Below, piece by piece: positions 12,401-24,654 of a DNA stretch of 64,000 bases. Each line of letters starts with the position of its first letter. Position 1 is the stretch's first letter. The notes beneath the pieces were generated by a model, which was not told the DNA's origin, searched no databases, and worked only from the letters and a program-made list of their open reading frames with translations. The position numbers were made by a program, and so were the translations under genes. Where the stretch lies: positions 5,301,370 through 5,365,369 of the forward strand of contig OX457040.1 in the NCBI GenBank assembly GCA_949752735.1. Direction: 5' to 3'. Source of the DNA: Lumbricus terrestris. Lineage: Eukaryota; Annelida; Clitellata; Crassiclitellata; Lumbricidae.

Positions 12401-12465
12401 GCCAGTCTAAAGTATGAATAATGGAGAAGGGTTGCACAAATAGTCATATCCTTTTTATCGTGGAT
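12395..12465 (-). repeat. short dispersed repeat R2 (diverged)
   Basis: It reads CTGGCAGTGCCAGTC, then AATGGAGAAGGGTTG, the reverse complement of the R2 family best seen at 17137-17233. Confidence 0.35.
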
Positions 12466-12872
12466 CCTTATCACCGCCGCTTCACTGTCAGTTCATGTTC
12501 CGAGCCTTGAGAAAGGATGAGATCAACTTTCTTAACAATATCTTTGGCTGCGAGATTCGTTGGAAATGCCACCAGCCTATGGTCCCTTGGATATTAATAG
12601 CTATTGTATACTGCCGTGCTAAGGAAAAATGCAGTCTGCGGGTAATTATTCATGAACAATTGAACATAGACGCTGCATATTATAATTATAGGGAGTAATT
12701 CTAGTTCTGTCCATTACAGGAATTTAACTTTGGCAGAAATGTAATTCTCTCGATGTCATCAAACTCTGGCATCACATTTGTGCCATTAAACAGCAGCATT
12801 TAATATAATTATAATGAAAGTAGATACGATATACATTTTATGAAATCACAATAAAAACGAATTTGAATTCAA

Positions 12873-12907
12873 ACACCTTTGTTAATATAATTTTTTTTCT
12901 ATATTAT
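12873..12907 (+). promoter_or_regulatory. box+TATA unit
   Basis: ACACCTTTG starts at 12873 and TATATTAT at 12900, distance 27. About 80 bp downstream lies a 10-bp perfect inverted repeat (GTCTAGCATG / CATGCTAGAC, 17-nt loop). Confidence 0.5.
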
Positions 12908-13707
12908 ATATTGAAAAGCAACTGCGTCCATGCTAAAGCAATTTAACAGGGAGAGTCATGAGGGTCTAGCATGCATTGCTTCACAATTTCCATGCTAGAC
13001 TAAATTGAACTGTAATAAGCAAATGAAATTTCTGTCAAACTTCTGTCAACGGCAAAACCCTTTATTGTCTATCGTTAAACTAACGAACAAAGCGATAAAG
13101 ACAAGCTGACCGATTGCAAGGAACAATACTGTCCACATATCAATGCGCCCTTGCGAGACTTTGGTTTCCGTCTACAGGGTTTGAACCACGTCCTTAATGT
13201 TGATATTTCATCTCCTTTATCAGTACACTCTTGGAAACCTATAGCAGCATCAGCAATAGCCATTGTCGGCAGAATACAACTTCCATACCGGTAACTATAG
13301 TAATTGTAAGCTGTGTTAGAACGACATCCTACGATTTTAAGTGTTACCTTCCGTTTTATCCACACTTGGGTGTGAAACGCTGGGTTCGGAATTGAGAAAT
13401 AGAAATCTATTTAGACAATGTAGACAAAACTTCGACCCTGATTATAAGTAGTAGTAGTTTTAGTTTAGCGCCACTGTGTTATAGCAAACAGTTAACCAGT
13501 GCTTACAGTTTGCCTGGACGTTAAACACCCGTTAAACTCTTTAAATTCAATCTATAAGTAGCACACGTTTAATTTAAGATTATATTTTGCAGTGTAATCG
13601 AGCATTGTTACATCAAGGTCTACCATTCATTTGATTGAATAATCACTGACACAATTGCCGCAAGGAACAAAAAGGTAGCAGAGATGCTGAAGTTGAACGA
13701 TGCAACA

Positions 13708-13742
13708 TATTAACTACTTTAATTTCAACGTTTTAAAGGTGT
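13708..13742 (-). promoter_or_regulatory. box+TATA-like unit
   Basis: ACACCTTTAAAACGTT starts at 13742 and TTAATATG at 13713. The following ~25 nt (GTTGCATCGTTCAACT) are shared with the unit at 15031. Confidence 0.45.
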
Positions 13743-13949
13743 TTTATTGGAATGAGTTAGGATAATGAAAGACAATCGTCAAAAGGCTGAGTGAATAAAT
13801 GCTTAAAGTCTGCATAATATAATAGGAGTATAAAAATGTTTGGTCAGGTAACTAGCCTAGACTACACCATTTATAAAGCGCCCGTGGGATGAAATGCCTA
13901 TCTTTTTTAGCATAACATTATGGGGTCGGTGGCCCAGGTTGATATGTTA

Positions 13950-14700
13950 AATGACTTTAGGTTGGAACATAGAAATTAGAACGTAGAACTCGTTCCTTAG
14001 CACAACCTTTACTATATATTGGCTTCAGCATCACGCACCACTTGATCCCCCCGGGTGAGTTAGGTAGAAGAGATCCAGCTCGTCTCATTCTCTGAAGAAG
14101 TCGGTCAAATATTTTCCGGTGCTTCGCCGTTGTGAGATCCCACCAGGACGGAGAGGTATACGCCAATCGAAAGACGACAGTAGCCTCAGCAACACGGCAA
14201 ATGGTGCCACCAGTAAGACCGAACGATGTGTAAGGATCCACAACAACTGACGAGCACTTCATCCACGTGATTCGTGGCACGAAGGTCACTTATTATTGCA
14301 ACTCCAAGAAACTCCACTCGCTCAATTCCATGCAAAATAGGGGATAACATCGTTGAACACCAAGGTCAATGACTACCACGGTAAATAATCATCTCACGTG
14401 TTTTCGACCGTTCTAAAGACTATTTTCCGACGCCCAGTTCTCAACCAACAAGATCTCTAATGGTATTCTGCATAGACGATTTTACCAGCAAATGTGTGTA
14501 TCATCGGCGTTTAATATAGGCTATATCCATGATGTTTTCGTGGTGTCCATGATGCAAACCCGATCCATTGACGTTGAAGGCGGATGGGCCGAAACCACCG
14601 CCCTGAACTACAACGGCGTTCATTTTCCCAACCGATGACAATAGGTCCCCGAATCCTGTTGAGTGAATATAATTGTCAAAATCTCGACCGACCAATATAA
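13950..14700 (-). pseudogene. decayed CR1/L2-like RT
   Basis: Going leftwards on the minus strand, the translation keeps VVQGGGFGPSAF (the QGSGLGPS RT motif) near 14610. A THLLVKS run follows near 14490 where the YADD box should be. Then come KTREMIIYR and IERVEFLGV near 14300-14410, and SPSWWDLTTAKHRKIFDRLLQRMRRAG near 14100. The order matches the RT-to-C-terminus of the element at 17.5-21.3 kb. Frameshifts and the lost YADD mean it is inactive. It lies between two related box+TATA units. Confidence 0.6.
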
Positions 14701-14996
14701 TTATTTTGTTGTCAGGAAGACCAGTGGATGAGAGCTTGGCGTCTGGTGTTGAATGCCGGACTCTATCAGAGATAATCAGTCGAACTTGCTCGTTTGTCTA
14801 CAGAAGAGATGAACAATTTACTATGATGTAGCATCGAAATTAGCGCCGCTTGCTGGTGCAAGATCTGATTAGAGAGCAATTCCTGTAACACTTCTTACCC
14901 AGAAGTCATTGCAAAACCAGTTATTATCGATTTGGAATGCAATTTGAAGTTTTTATTTCGCGACGCTGGGAGATACCGTAGTTGAGCGATGCAACA

Positions 14997-15031
14997 TATT
15001 AATCACTTTATTTTAAACGTTTTAAAGGTGT
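14997..15031 (-). promoter_or_regulatory. box+TATA-like unit
   Basis: ACACCTTTAAAACGTTT starts at 15031, with TTAATATG about 29 bp on. Upstream of the box, ACAGTTACCG is shared with the units at 57027 and 61762. Confidence 0.45.
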
Positions 15032-15059
15032 TTTATTAGAATACTTCGATCGTATGGTA

Positions 15060-16480
15060 TACGGTAACTGTTCAGCTTATGCTCGAATATAATAATTATA
15101 TTACGATGGAATGTTCTCAACTTCATGCATCAGTTTATAATAGTATAATTACACGATCAGCTTTTCAGAAACAATCTCGTATAAAGTACTTCATTTCCTA
15201 AAACCCGACCATTACATCACTTCAGTTCAATAATTCATTCGTTTATTCATTCCTTTACTCAGTAATTTACTTTTCATTGAATAATAACCGCCAGATTGGT
15301 TTCATTGTCTCCATGAAAAATTGACATGTTAAGAAGCGCAGATAACACCTATTACTAATGTTTTATTCGTGTTTTCTTGCTGTCATGCAATTTTGATAAT
15401 ATCTAAGTGACGTGATTCGCCGTCAAACGCAGTTGACGTCAATAGGAAAACTGCTACACGGTTAACAGCAACTAGCATAAAAGCTAATTCGATATGGAGT
15501 ATAGAATGGCTAAAAGCTGATGTTGCAAACCATTCCTTCGTTTCCGTGCCTTCTGTCTGGCCCCACGGTTACAACCTTTCTCTTCGAATCTGGTCCTGTA
15601 AAGGAACCCGCTGCTCGGCAAATCAAGTTCGATTCGATGGAAGCAGGTTTCGGATTTTCTCTGCGACTGCGGAGAGGTGCAGACTATGTCTCACATCGTT
15701 TATGCCTGCAGAATAACAGGTTGGCCTGGCGGACTGTCAGCTCTGAGCATGTATGGCTGATGAGGATGCTATGCGCTGGCTTAGCGCGAACTGCAAACGC
15801 TAAATACATAGATTTATGTTTTATTGAAAAAAATTTTTCTTTAACTTGATCGGTCTACTTATTGCCAAATTGAAAGTTTGTTAGAGGTGCTTAAGTTAGC
15901 GTTATTTAGTGACTGTCGTAATCGCAAATGTAACCGTAATCGTAAACTCGAATTTTCTAAAGCGCTACTCGAAAGTCAAGCGCGGGGCACCAGCTTATTC
16001 ACGAGCGCTGCATTGAGTTAGAAGGGTTGTCCGTAAGAGTATAATAGTCCGTGGTGGTCCGGGTCGAGTTACCATAGGAACAGAGGAGCGGAACAGCTGC
16101 TAAGGCGGGTATCGTCTGGGCCGGGAATTGGAGGGTGGAGGATCAGATGAGTCAGGGTAAGAGTTTGGTGTACATGAAGTGAGTTTTATAAGGTTGCAAT
16201 ATGCATTAAATCGTGTTTAGAGAATAATTATTGAGGGAGTATTTTTTGGGGAAGTAAATAAGCAGAAAAAGTAAAACGCGATCAACTATATGTAAAGTAA
16301 AAGAAAAGCAGGAAAAAAGACGTCAACATCTATTCTTGAATAGTATTGTAGCCTACAATTGGTTCTCTTACAAAACGCGGGCGCGCGTACGCACAACCAC
16401 ACACGCACACGCGCGCAAACGCACACAAATGAACTCATGTGCATAGTTGCATGTCCTATCTATGAATATGTATAATAAAT
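15060..16480. other. non-coding stretch
   Basis: A 109-codon frame at 15520-15849 has no recognised motif. About 60 bp near 15975 (GGGGCACCAGCTTATTCACG) recurs near 51143, so part of this is repeat. A CA-rich tract lies at 16389-16430. Confidence 0.4.
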
Positions 16481-16487
<7 letters not shown>

Positions 16488-16511
<24 letters not shown>

Positions 16512-16513
16512 AA
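16488..16513. repeat. (TA)n microsatellite
   Basis: A short pure TA tract. Confidence 0.9.
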
Positions 16514-16732
16514 ATCAGATGTTGGTCACATGGAAAGAAGTCACGATTCTGACTACTTTGCATTTTCGTACATCATTCAGTCTCCAACAGGCCATGATAA
16601 ATAGTACCTAATGGTGATTAAATAATGGTCTGCTTCAATAATTTTAACGTAGACTTGCATAATTATTCTCAAGTGTAGCGATTGAGCGTTACTGTACTTT
16701 CTGTGTTTGCCACTCAGCGTTATAACAAAGAT

Positions 16733-16830
16733 TGTTGGGTCGGTGGAGCATTGGATAACAAACTGACATTGTGATCAGCGGACTCGAGTTCGATTCCCGA
16801 ATCCCCTTTGGGTGGACGTGCTTTGTAGGC
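16733..16830 (+). repeat. tRNA-like SINE head
   Basis: GGTCGGTGGAGCATTGGATAA looks like an A-box region. GAGTTCGATTCCCGAATCCC about 45 bp later looks like a B-box T-arm. The cloverleaf is not convincing as a working tRNA, so a tRNA-derived SINE is more likely. Confidence 0.45.
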
Positions 16831-17003
16831 TACTATCGGCGCTTTTGTATTGCAGACCGTCTGTTCTGTTAGTAGTTAAGATTTGCGATTTGAGTTCCTG
16901 TGAACTGTTTCAATTGAAGAACTGCACGCCCTACACTGCACCCGGTTACAACTGAATTGTTCAATAAAGGAAACTGTCATAAAGATGAACTGCGTTGGTA
17001 AGT

Positions 17004-17130
17004 GTGGTGGTGGTGGTGGCGGTGGCGGTGGTGGTGGTGGTGGTGGTGGTGGTGGTGGTGGTGGTGGTGGTGGTGGTGGTGGTGGTGGTGGTGGTGGTGG
17101 TGGTGGTGGTGGTGGTGGTGGCGGTGGTGG
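17004..17130 (+). repeat. (GGT)n microsatellite
   Basis: A nearly pure trinucleotide tract of 127 bp with a few GGC variants. The polyproline frame on the other strand is an artefact. Confidence 0.95.
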
Positions 17131-17136
17131 TATTTG

Positions 17137-17233
17137 AAGTTTAACGTCACTGTGTGGTAACAAAGACCATTAGCGCCACCCTCCTCCTTTATTCAGACTT
17201 GGGACTGGCACTGGCAGAGTGCAGCCAGTGGCA
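17137..17233 (+). repeat. short dispersed repeat R2
   Basis: The best copies of this ~95-bp family contain AACAAAGACCATTAGCG, then CCTCCTCCTTTATTCAG, then GGGACTGGCACTGGCAG. Close copies lie at 36650-36755 and 53430-53515. Reversed or partial copies lie near 12400, 22690, 23145, 25165, 28890, 31640, 31815, 60550 and 62690. It has no coding capacity and its family is unknown to me. Confidence 0.65.
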
Positions 17234-17370
17234 GGTTCCATGTATTGTGCATGAATGTTTCACTTTTATTACTAAGTGCCGTACTTAGTTTGAAAATACT
17301 GTCTTATGGCGCTTTATCTACGTAGCAATAATCTCGCAACAGAAAACGAAGCCTTTTAAGGAATTACCGT

Positions 17371-17404
17371 AATATATAATACCTTATACAAAAGTTAAAG
17401 GTGT
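17371..17404 (-). promoter_or_regulatory. box+TATA unit
   Basis: ACACCTTTAAC starts at 17404, with TTATATATT about 25 bp on. An R2 copy lies downstream in the direction of presumed transcription. Confidence 0.4.
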
Positions 17405-18820
17405 TTAAAGAAAACAAAATATTTGATTGATGTATACCATTTTTCATAGATTTTTCTCCTTTTCCGTTATTTAATTGTATAAAAAAGTAAAATGTTGATG
17501 CTTATTACTAAGATCTCTCATTCTTTGGAAGTTGTCGACTTTCGCCCGATCTCTGTTACGTCCATTCTATGCCGACTCTTGGAGAAGATCATAGCGCACC
17601 GTTTCTTTTATCCTTTTCTGACGGATCCTTGCTCAAACCATCAATTCTCAGATCAGTATGCTTTCCGCCCCACCGGATCTACCACCGCAGCCCTTATATC
17701 ATTGACTGAGGGTCTTCTGGAGCTTCTCAAAGACAACCTTTACGTTCACTTGATAGCTCTCGACTTCTCTAAAGCTTTTGATATGGTCAGACATGCGTAT
17801 CTTGCGGAGCAATTGGCCGAACTGCCCATTCCGGACTGTGTACACAACTGGATTGTGACCTTCCTCACAAACCGCAGACATGTAACAAAATACAATGGAT
17901 TGGTCTCGGATGCAGCTGACATCAACGCTAGCATTGTTCAAGGATCTGGTCTGGGTCCTTTGAACTTTCTAACGGCCATTTCGAAACTCAAAACAGTACG
18001 TCCCAGAACCCGCATGGCCAAATACGCTGACGATACTTACCTGTTGGTGCCAGCCATCAACAGTGACACGATTAGAGAAGAACTAGATCATGTAACGGAG
18101 TGGGCCAAACGCTGCAACTTGACTCTAAATCAAAGAAAGACTCATGAGATGGTTGTTCACCGTCCGGGACGAGGAATGCTACAGTTCGGTCCAGCAGAGA
18201 TTCCGGGTCTTATTCGGGCAGGGGCGGATCCAGGGGGGCCAATCCGGCCATGGCCCCCCCATTTCAAATCTCCATGGGACGTGGCACCCCATCCATGGTC
18301 GCCCAACAAATTTTTCGCAGGGTTTCAGTCATGGCCATGAGAATTAATATATAAATGTAATCAAAGCCTATATTAAAAATAATATATAAATGTAATTAAA
18401 ATCTAATCTAAGCCTCTCACACAATTGCAATGTCTTAATATAAAGCAATTTGTTTGCCATTAATAACTGCTAATAGAGCAATATTGCATGCTCTATGAAA
18501 TAGCCCTACAATAACTATTATTCACTATAATTATTTATGGAGAAAGTCTCTCGATATGGCCCTAAGTCAGGCATAACATATATCCATAACACAGCCATAA
18601 ATCATGGATATTTATAATACAAAATTATATATATATATATAAATATATATATATGCAGTCTACCAAACAACAATTGCAATGCAACTTTGTCAACCAACTG
18701 TCCACTGTCAGTGTGTGCCTTCACTTCAATCAGGGACTAAAATGACTTGTAAACGTCTCACACAATAAAAATAATATTGCATTGTGAAATAAAAACATTG
18801 AAATCCACTTTCATGAACAA

Positions 18821-18831
<11 letters not shown>

Positions 18832-18873
<42 letters not shown>
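18832..18873. repeat. (AT)n microsatellite
   Basis: An AT tract inside the hAT-type element. A shorter one lies near 18630. Confidence 0.9.
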
Positions 18874-19199
18874 CCCCAGCAACATAATTTTTTGAATTTC
18901 CACACTGCTATGGTAGTTTTTTTAGGATGTCATTTTAGCGACAGAGTATAGGAGACTCATCGTGGAGAGACAAACAGACATAAACAGATTTTTGGATCAA
19001 CTACTCTAAACACTACAGACCTTCAATTTTATACATCAGGTGTCAAGGCCGTAGTTTGGGAGATGTTTGGGGTGTTTGAACACCCCCCAATATGGAAAAT
19101 GAGAAATAAATTAATTTAATGCATTTACGAGCACATGATGTAAAATGCATGAAATTAACCAATGAAAACACAAACGGAATGGAAAAATGGTAAAAAATA

Positions 19200-20205
19200 A
19201 TTAACTAATTGGTCATATTTTTAAAAATTTGGTCGATGACTAAAAAAACATCAGTTTTTGGGAACGGAAATTCAACACCTTTTTAAAAGATTTTGGACGA
19301 TGACTAAAAAGAAGATTTCGGACGGATGTGTTGAACACCTTTTTTAAGATTTCGCACGGAAGACTAAAAAAGACATCAGTTTTTTAGAAGGATAATTGAA
19401 CACCCTTTTTGAAGATTTCGCACGGATGACTAAAAGAAGTTCAGTTTTTAAGAAGGTAAATTGAACGCCTTTTTTGAATATTTAGGACGGATGACTAAAA
19501 AAGTAATTTTTGGGGGTTAGAAAATTGAACACCTTTTATAACATTTCGCACGGAAGACTAAAAGAAGTCATCAGTTTTTTAGATGGATAATTGAACACCT
19601 TTTTAAGATTTTGCACGGAAGACTAAAAGAAGTCATCAGTTTTTTTAGAAGAGAAATTGAACACCTTTTTTAAAGATTTCGGACGAATGAGTAAACAAAG
19701 TCTTTAGTTTTTGGGAAGAAATTAAACACCTTTTTTTGGAGAATTCGGATGGATGACTAAACAAAGTCATCAGTTTTTTGGGAAGGAAATTTGAACACCT
19801 TTTTTTGAATATTTGGGACGTATGACTAAAAAAGTCATTTTTTGAGAAAAGAAAATTGAACACCTTTTATAAGATTTCGCACGGAAGACAAAATTAAGTC
19901 ATCCGTTTTTTCAGAAGGAAAATTAAACACCATTTTTTGAAGAATTCAGACGAATGACTAAACAAAGACATCAGTGTTTCTAGAATGGATATTTAACACC
20001 TTTTTTACGGTTTCTGTCGGATGACTAAAAAAATCATTTGCTTTTTGGGAAGAAAATTAAACACCTTTTTTAAATATCTTGCACGGCAGCCTAAAAGAAG
20101 TCATCAATTTTTTTAGAATGAACACCTCTTTTTAGATTTCGGATGGATGACTAAACAAAGTCATCAGTTATTTAGAAGGGAAATTGAACACCCTTTTGAA
20201 GTTTA
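19200..20205. repeat. ~65-bp satellite, about 15 units
   Basis: The unit contains TTGAACACCTTTTTT, then ATTTCGGACGG, then GATGACTAAAAAAGTCATCA. Within the unit GATGACT and AGTCATC form a 7-bp stem over a short A-loop. Units vary by a few bases and small indels. One inverted unit lies at 20320-20395. The ACACCTTT inside these units lacks the TATA at +27 and is not counted as part of the promoter array. Confidence 0.85.
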
Positions 20206-21570
20206 GGAAATAGGGATAAGCTGATACTAGTGCAAAAAAAATCAGCTTTTGTTATATAAAATTTTTTTATTACACATAAGTCAGAAGATATTCACTATAA
20301 TAATCCAGTACAAAAAATGGTGTTCAATTTTCCTTCTAAAAAACTGATGACTTCTTTTTGTCTTCCGCCCGAATTCTTCAAAAAAGGCTGCTGGACTCGA
20401 TACAAACAGATATTTTAAATAGTGTTTCGTATATATTAATATTAATATTAATATTGTGTATATTTTTTAATCAGTACTGAACAAATTGAGTAGTTTTGCT
20501 AAAATGACATCTCACAAGGGCAATGTTGCAGTGTGGAAACTTGAAAGCCTATTTTTAAAGTATAGTCTGTATTTATTGAGATCTTATGGCACGCTTATAA
20601 GCACTGAAAAGTACCGCTATTTTGCTAAGATAACAGCTTAAAATGCTACCATTACAATGTGAAAATCAAAATGTTTCTGGTGGGAGGGGCATATTGAGGT
20701 TTGTGGAGGGTCCAGAATCAACCCCCCCCCCCCCCCCCCATTGGAGGGACTAAATGAAACTGGTTTCGACCAAACGACTAAAAAAAATCCGACCCAAGCC
20801 AAAAAAAATTGGCCCCCCCTTCGAAAATTCCTGGATCCGCCCTTGTATTCGGGTCCAAAGTATGACGATTTTAGGGGTTGTCGTGACTGAAAACCTAGGA
20901 TTTGAAGCCCATATCAGGCGAATATGCATCCAGGCAAGACAGTCGCTTTATGCTTTGCGAATCATGACTGCACACGGCCTCAAGGGACCAAGCCTGCATG
21001 ACGTTTGTAGGATGACCACAGTGGCACGCATGTTATATGCGGCCCCGGCATGGTGGGGATTTGCAGGGCAACAGGAACGCGGCAGACTGCAGGCCATATT
21101 GGACCGTTTGATCCGACTGCACTATCTTCCTGAGGACAATCCTACATTCGAGGCTCTGTGTAGCACGGCGGACGGGAGGCTCTTCGCTGCCCTCCTACTT
21201 AATCCAGGACATGTATTGAACCCACTCCTCCCACCATTGAGGCCCAAGCCTTATTCCATGAGGCCAAGACTACATGACCGAATCATTCCTAGGGCGGACA
21301 ACCTAACGAGGAAATCATTTATAACAAGGATGCTTTATCATATTTAAATGTAATACCATATAAACCAAAGTGCGGCATAAATTGTTGGTCATTAAAAGAA
21401 CTTCTTTTTTAAATTTAAAAATTTATATTGGATTTGGACTTAGGATTTTATGCTAAAATATTCTAAAACACTTTGACATTTATTGGATATATAAATTATG
21501 TACGTTTGTTTATTATACTTTGTATGTACACCAAAATGCAGATAGCAATTGGTATATTAAAGAATATTCT

Positions 21571-21590
21571 TATCTTATCTTATCTTATAA
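21571..21590 (+). repeat. (CTTAT)n tail of the RT element
   Basis: Four pentanucleotide repeats end the non-LTR element. Confidence 0.8.
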
Positions 21591-21749
21591 AAGTCTCATC
21601 TGTGTCAGTCTTTAGTCTTGGCGCTTTTATCAAGTGACAGCGAAACAAAATGTAGGTGATAACCTTCACAAGACACCTTTGCCAAAGATCATGAATTGTA
21701 GCACAGAATGCGACATAATATTATCATGTGGACTCATTAAGGCTCTTTC

Positions 21750-22330
21750 GTAGTTTCGCTCTTTCAGTTTTACTCTACGGTAGGGTGATTAAAAAAATAT
21801 TTTCGAAATTCAATGAGTATAGTTGCAATTTTGTTCGAAATTCGAAATCAGTCGTTCGCACAATGCGCTATTTATTAAACCTGAACTGATCGGCTTTGCA
21901 GGCCTATTAATTATTTAATCACCTTTGATGCTATGTTCCTCGACGTTTTTTTTGTATGTGTGCTTCACTATTTAATGCTGATGCATTTGGATATCAGTTA
22001 GATTTCTCATTTGTCCCTCTTCTACTGCACCTTGTTTGTTGATGTCTTACTACACTGTGACATTAGGTAGTCATCGTTCCTACGCCAACGAGCAATGAGA
22101 CAATTAAATGGATGAATGGATTCAGATTTGACCAGGGACAGAACTAATTAAATTACGACGACGAAATAATTTATACCACATAGTTAACAAACTTTAAAGG
22201 TGTCTAAAGTTGACATTTCTGAGCTACGTTATGTATGGACTTCCTCGTCCGTTGATGTGAACCATTCGTCATCTAATGAATTTCTCATAGGTACTCAGAT
22301 GTCAGATCAGAAATATTATGTGATTATGAG
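21750..22330. repeat. local duplicated block A (copy 1)
   Basis: It aligns in direct orientation with 27640-28170. Shared words include CAGTCGTTC, TTATTTAAT and ATTCGTCAT, with moderate divergence. Each copy carries a minus-strand box+TATA unit (22203 and 28103). Confidence 0.6.
22168..22203 (-). promoter_or_regulatory. box+TATA unit
   Basis: ACACCTTTAAAG starts at 22203 and TATAAATT at 22175, distance 28. The upstream word TCAACTTTAG is shared with the 28103 copy. Confidence 0.55.
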
Positions 22331-22561
22331 TATTATGGTATCTTCCGGTCGCATGAGACGGCTGGGGCTACTGTAAAAGTCTACCTTTTATAATAAAGGT
22401 GGGTATAAATTTAAAGTGGATGAATGGATTCGATTTTAAATCCGCCACTGGTTGAGAGTGCCTCTGAATAATTATTGTCATTCTGTGAGAAGTGCAATAA
22501 TTACAATTATTGGACTCAGTCTACCGCGCGTGCGCACTGATACTTAAAGCCGTAATGCAGC

Positions 22562-22801
22562 ATGTCGTTCAAAGAAAGGTTACGCCGTAATAATTATTAT
22601 GAAAATCCGAAGCTAGTTGCAATCGATATTCAATATTATTATCTCAAATATGGTGGAAATGGATGTGATCTAACTCGGTCACCACCCATACTCTCGAAGT
22701 GTCAGTCCCAAGCCCAAAGAAAGGAGGAGGGCAACGCGTATCGTCTTTGTTATAACACGGTAGCGTTAAATAGGCAAGTCGTAGTCGTGAGTGCGATGTA
22801 G
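22562..22801 (+). other. small open frame with a paralogue at 31510
   Basis: 79 codons beginning MSFKERLRRNN. Its copy at 31510-31695 begins MSLKERECPN, and the first 62 residues stay in frame between them with one codon of length difference. Part of the frame overlaps a reversed R2 repeat, which argues against a real protein. No domain or signal peptide is seen. Confidence 0.15.
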
Positions 22802-22911
22802 AATCGACTTCATTTTCTTAACCTCGGTCTTCTAAGGAAGAGAAGTCCGTCCTCGACCACGACGTCTCATCTCCTGCGACAATATTACTTGATGAACAGA
22901 ACTAAGTTTAG

Positions 22912-22945
22912 ACACCTTTAAAACATTTTCACCAAAATATATATA
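22912..22945 (+). promoter_or_regulatory. box+TATA unit
   Basis: ACACCTTTAAAACATTT starts at 22912. An AT run starts at 22938, distance 26. Confidence 0.5.
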
Positions 22946-24111
22946 TATATAAACGTACGCAAAAAAGTTTAATGATATTAATTGTGCAGTTATAATACAT
23001 TATCCGAAGCTCTGAATTCTAAAACAGAACAAAATGCACAGAATTTCATATAATTGTACAGTAGACGCTGTTTGTTGCCATCTGGTGTTGCTATCGTTAG
23101 AATAAACTCCCACTGCTTAGCCCATCTGATGTGTCTTACATTAGGTAGTGCCAGTTAGGGGGGCGACAATTGCTTCACTCTACTATGCATCAAATGGATA
23201 ATGGACAAACTGAACCGATAGATGAACAATGAACATACATGAACAACAACTGGCTAGAACAATTATTGGTTCAATGCACATATACCCCCAGCACAATAAC
23301 ACCTGGGACAATAACAATCATGTCAAAATAATACATCAATTGACCCCGTTTTGATATATCAAGCATATAATTATACGATAATAATGTATGTTGATTTATA
23401 AGACATATAAAATTAGCTAACCACGTAGCTGCGTTACAGTATGAAATAAAATGAATTCTAGGAAAAAATGTTTTAGTGGTGATAGTGAGTTTATTCATCT
23501 AAAAATTAAAAAGGTTGTGACGACCAAATTCACGTAGACAATCAAGAATATTGCTCTCATTTGTGGTTGCCAACAACGGACAGAATCCATGCGTCGAAGT
23601 CCGCATACTTCCTCCCAGCAGATTGCGATTAATCATTGATCTGTCTGAATTTGGCTGCAATGAACTTCTTGTAACGCTTGTTGTTAATGAATGAATCCGA
23701 TTTCTTCTTGTGCTCAATTATTTATTTAAAAAACTGTTCAATATTAGTTTATGTAATAAAAGCTTTTATGCTGTTGTTTGGTAAGTCTTTCATTTTTCAC
23801 ACTTCGTTGTTGTTTAGTCAATGTTTCATATCTGATCTTTACTGAGAGCGTTGCATCAGTACGGGGCGGGGATTAACGTTCTATGGTAGGTTATTTGCCA
23901 TCATGGTCATTGTCAGGGCATTTTTTTTATCCGAGACTATTTTCCGGAGAAATTGTCTTGTTTCCCCATGGGCAGTCACGTTACAATACATGTACAATTC
24001 GTTAATTGCGATTTGGATTGGAGATCCTAATTACCCTGGCGATCGCAAGATGGCATTGTCTTTAAGCGTTATATTTTATGATTGCAACTAACAAGTAGGA
24101 AACAAATTTAG

Positions 24112-24150
24112 ACACCTTTAAGACGTTTACACACAGCTTATATATAAATA
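24112..24150 (+). promoter_or_regulatory. box+TATA unit
   Basis: ACACCTTTAAGACGTTT starts at 24112 and TATATATAAATA at 24139, distance 27. This is the block B member paired with 32821 and, inverted, 26398. Confidence 0.6.
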
Positions 24151-24654
24151 GAAATTCCAAGATTTCTGTTGCTTTGTGATTTTAAGTAAGTCTTCGCTTT
24201 CAAATGTGCAGCAAGATTTTAATAAGTGCAAGCCAATCGTCACTTATCGAAAAGCATTCTCGTTGATGTCGATAAACTTTGTATCCTTTTCTATCCTCAG
24301 TTGCCACTCATTCAGCTGCTTATAACAAGATCAATTTAAGGTCAACTGAACTGATGATCACATTATGTCGTCTAATTCAGAGAAGGAGGCGACGAGAATC
24401 AGGTGAGTGTAACACTGACATGAATAGATGAAGACCTTCAAGGACTAAACATCGCATCGTCCTGCGTTCTGCTTTATAAAGGACGACTCAGCCTTCCATT
24501 CACTGGACGACGTTGGCGAGCGAATTGTTGAACAGAATCGAAACTTTGCATGGCTGCGAAACATTTAAACTCTAATAACTTGTCATTATTGAGATTATTT
24601 TCTTCTGTTATAACACCGAGTCGTTAGATACTTCGTTTTAAGTTAACATCGGGC

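Larger units (their letters stand above)
18211..20853. mobile_element. hAT-type non-autonomous element, 2627 bp
   Basis: The termini are CAGGGGCGGATCCAGG (from 18219) and CCTGGATCCGCCCTTG (to 20845), flanked by the perfect 8-bp duplication TATTCGGG (18211-18218 and 20846-20853). An 8-bp target duplication and a CAGGGGCGGATC-type end fit the hAT superfamily. There is no transposase. The interior holds AT microsatellites, a C-run at 20725 and a satellite of about 1 kb. Confidence 0.85.
17492..21347 (+). pseudogene. CR1/L2-like non-LTR RT, split by a hAT-type insertion
   Basis: The left part (to 18218) carries RT motifs in order: DFRPISVTSILCRLLEKI, FRPTGSTTAALI, LIALDFSKAFDMV (catalytic Asp), the QGSGLGP box and AKYADDTYLLVP (catalytic YADD). 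The right part (from 20854) resumes with ILGVVVTENLGFEAHIRRI and MLYAAPAWWGFAG and ends RKSFITRMLYHI. Between them sits an insertion with TATTCGGG duplicated on both sides, so this was one frame before insertion. No endonuclease is visible upstream; the copy is 5'-truncated. Its tail is (CTTAT)n at 21571-21589. Relatives: 13950, 36930 and 48770. Confidence 0.8.

Noticed and set aside
15520..15849. 109-codon open frame as a gene
   Set aside because: No family motif, no splice or promoter context, and adjacent sequence recurs near 51143 as repeat.
16733..16830. Functional tRNA gene
   Set aside because: A and B box-like words are present but the arms do not pair convincingly; a SINE head is more likely.
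16876..17163. Polyproline protein
   Set aside because: Entirely a (GGT)n microsatellite read on the opposite strand.
19200..20205. Many further ACACCTTTT sites
   Set aside because: They belong to the hAT-borne satellite, repeat with its ~65-bp period and have no TATA at the fixed spacing, so they are left out of the promoter count.
21670..21690. GACACCTTTGCC as an array member
   Set aside because: No TATA-like sequence within 24-30 bp.
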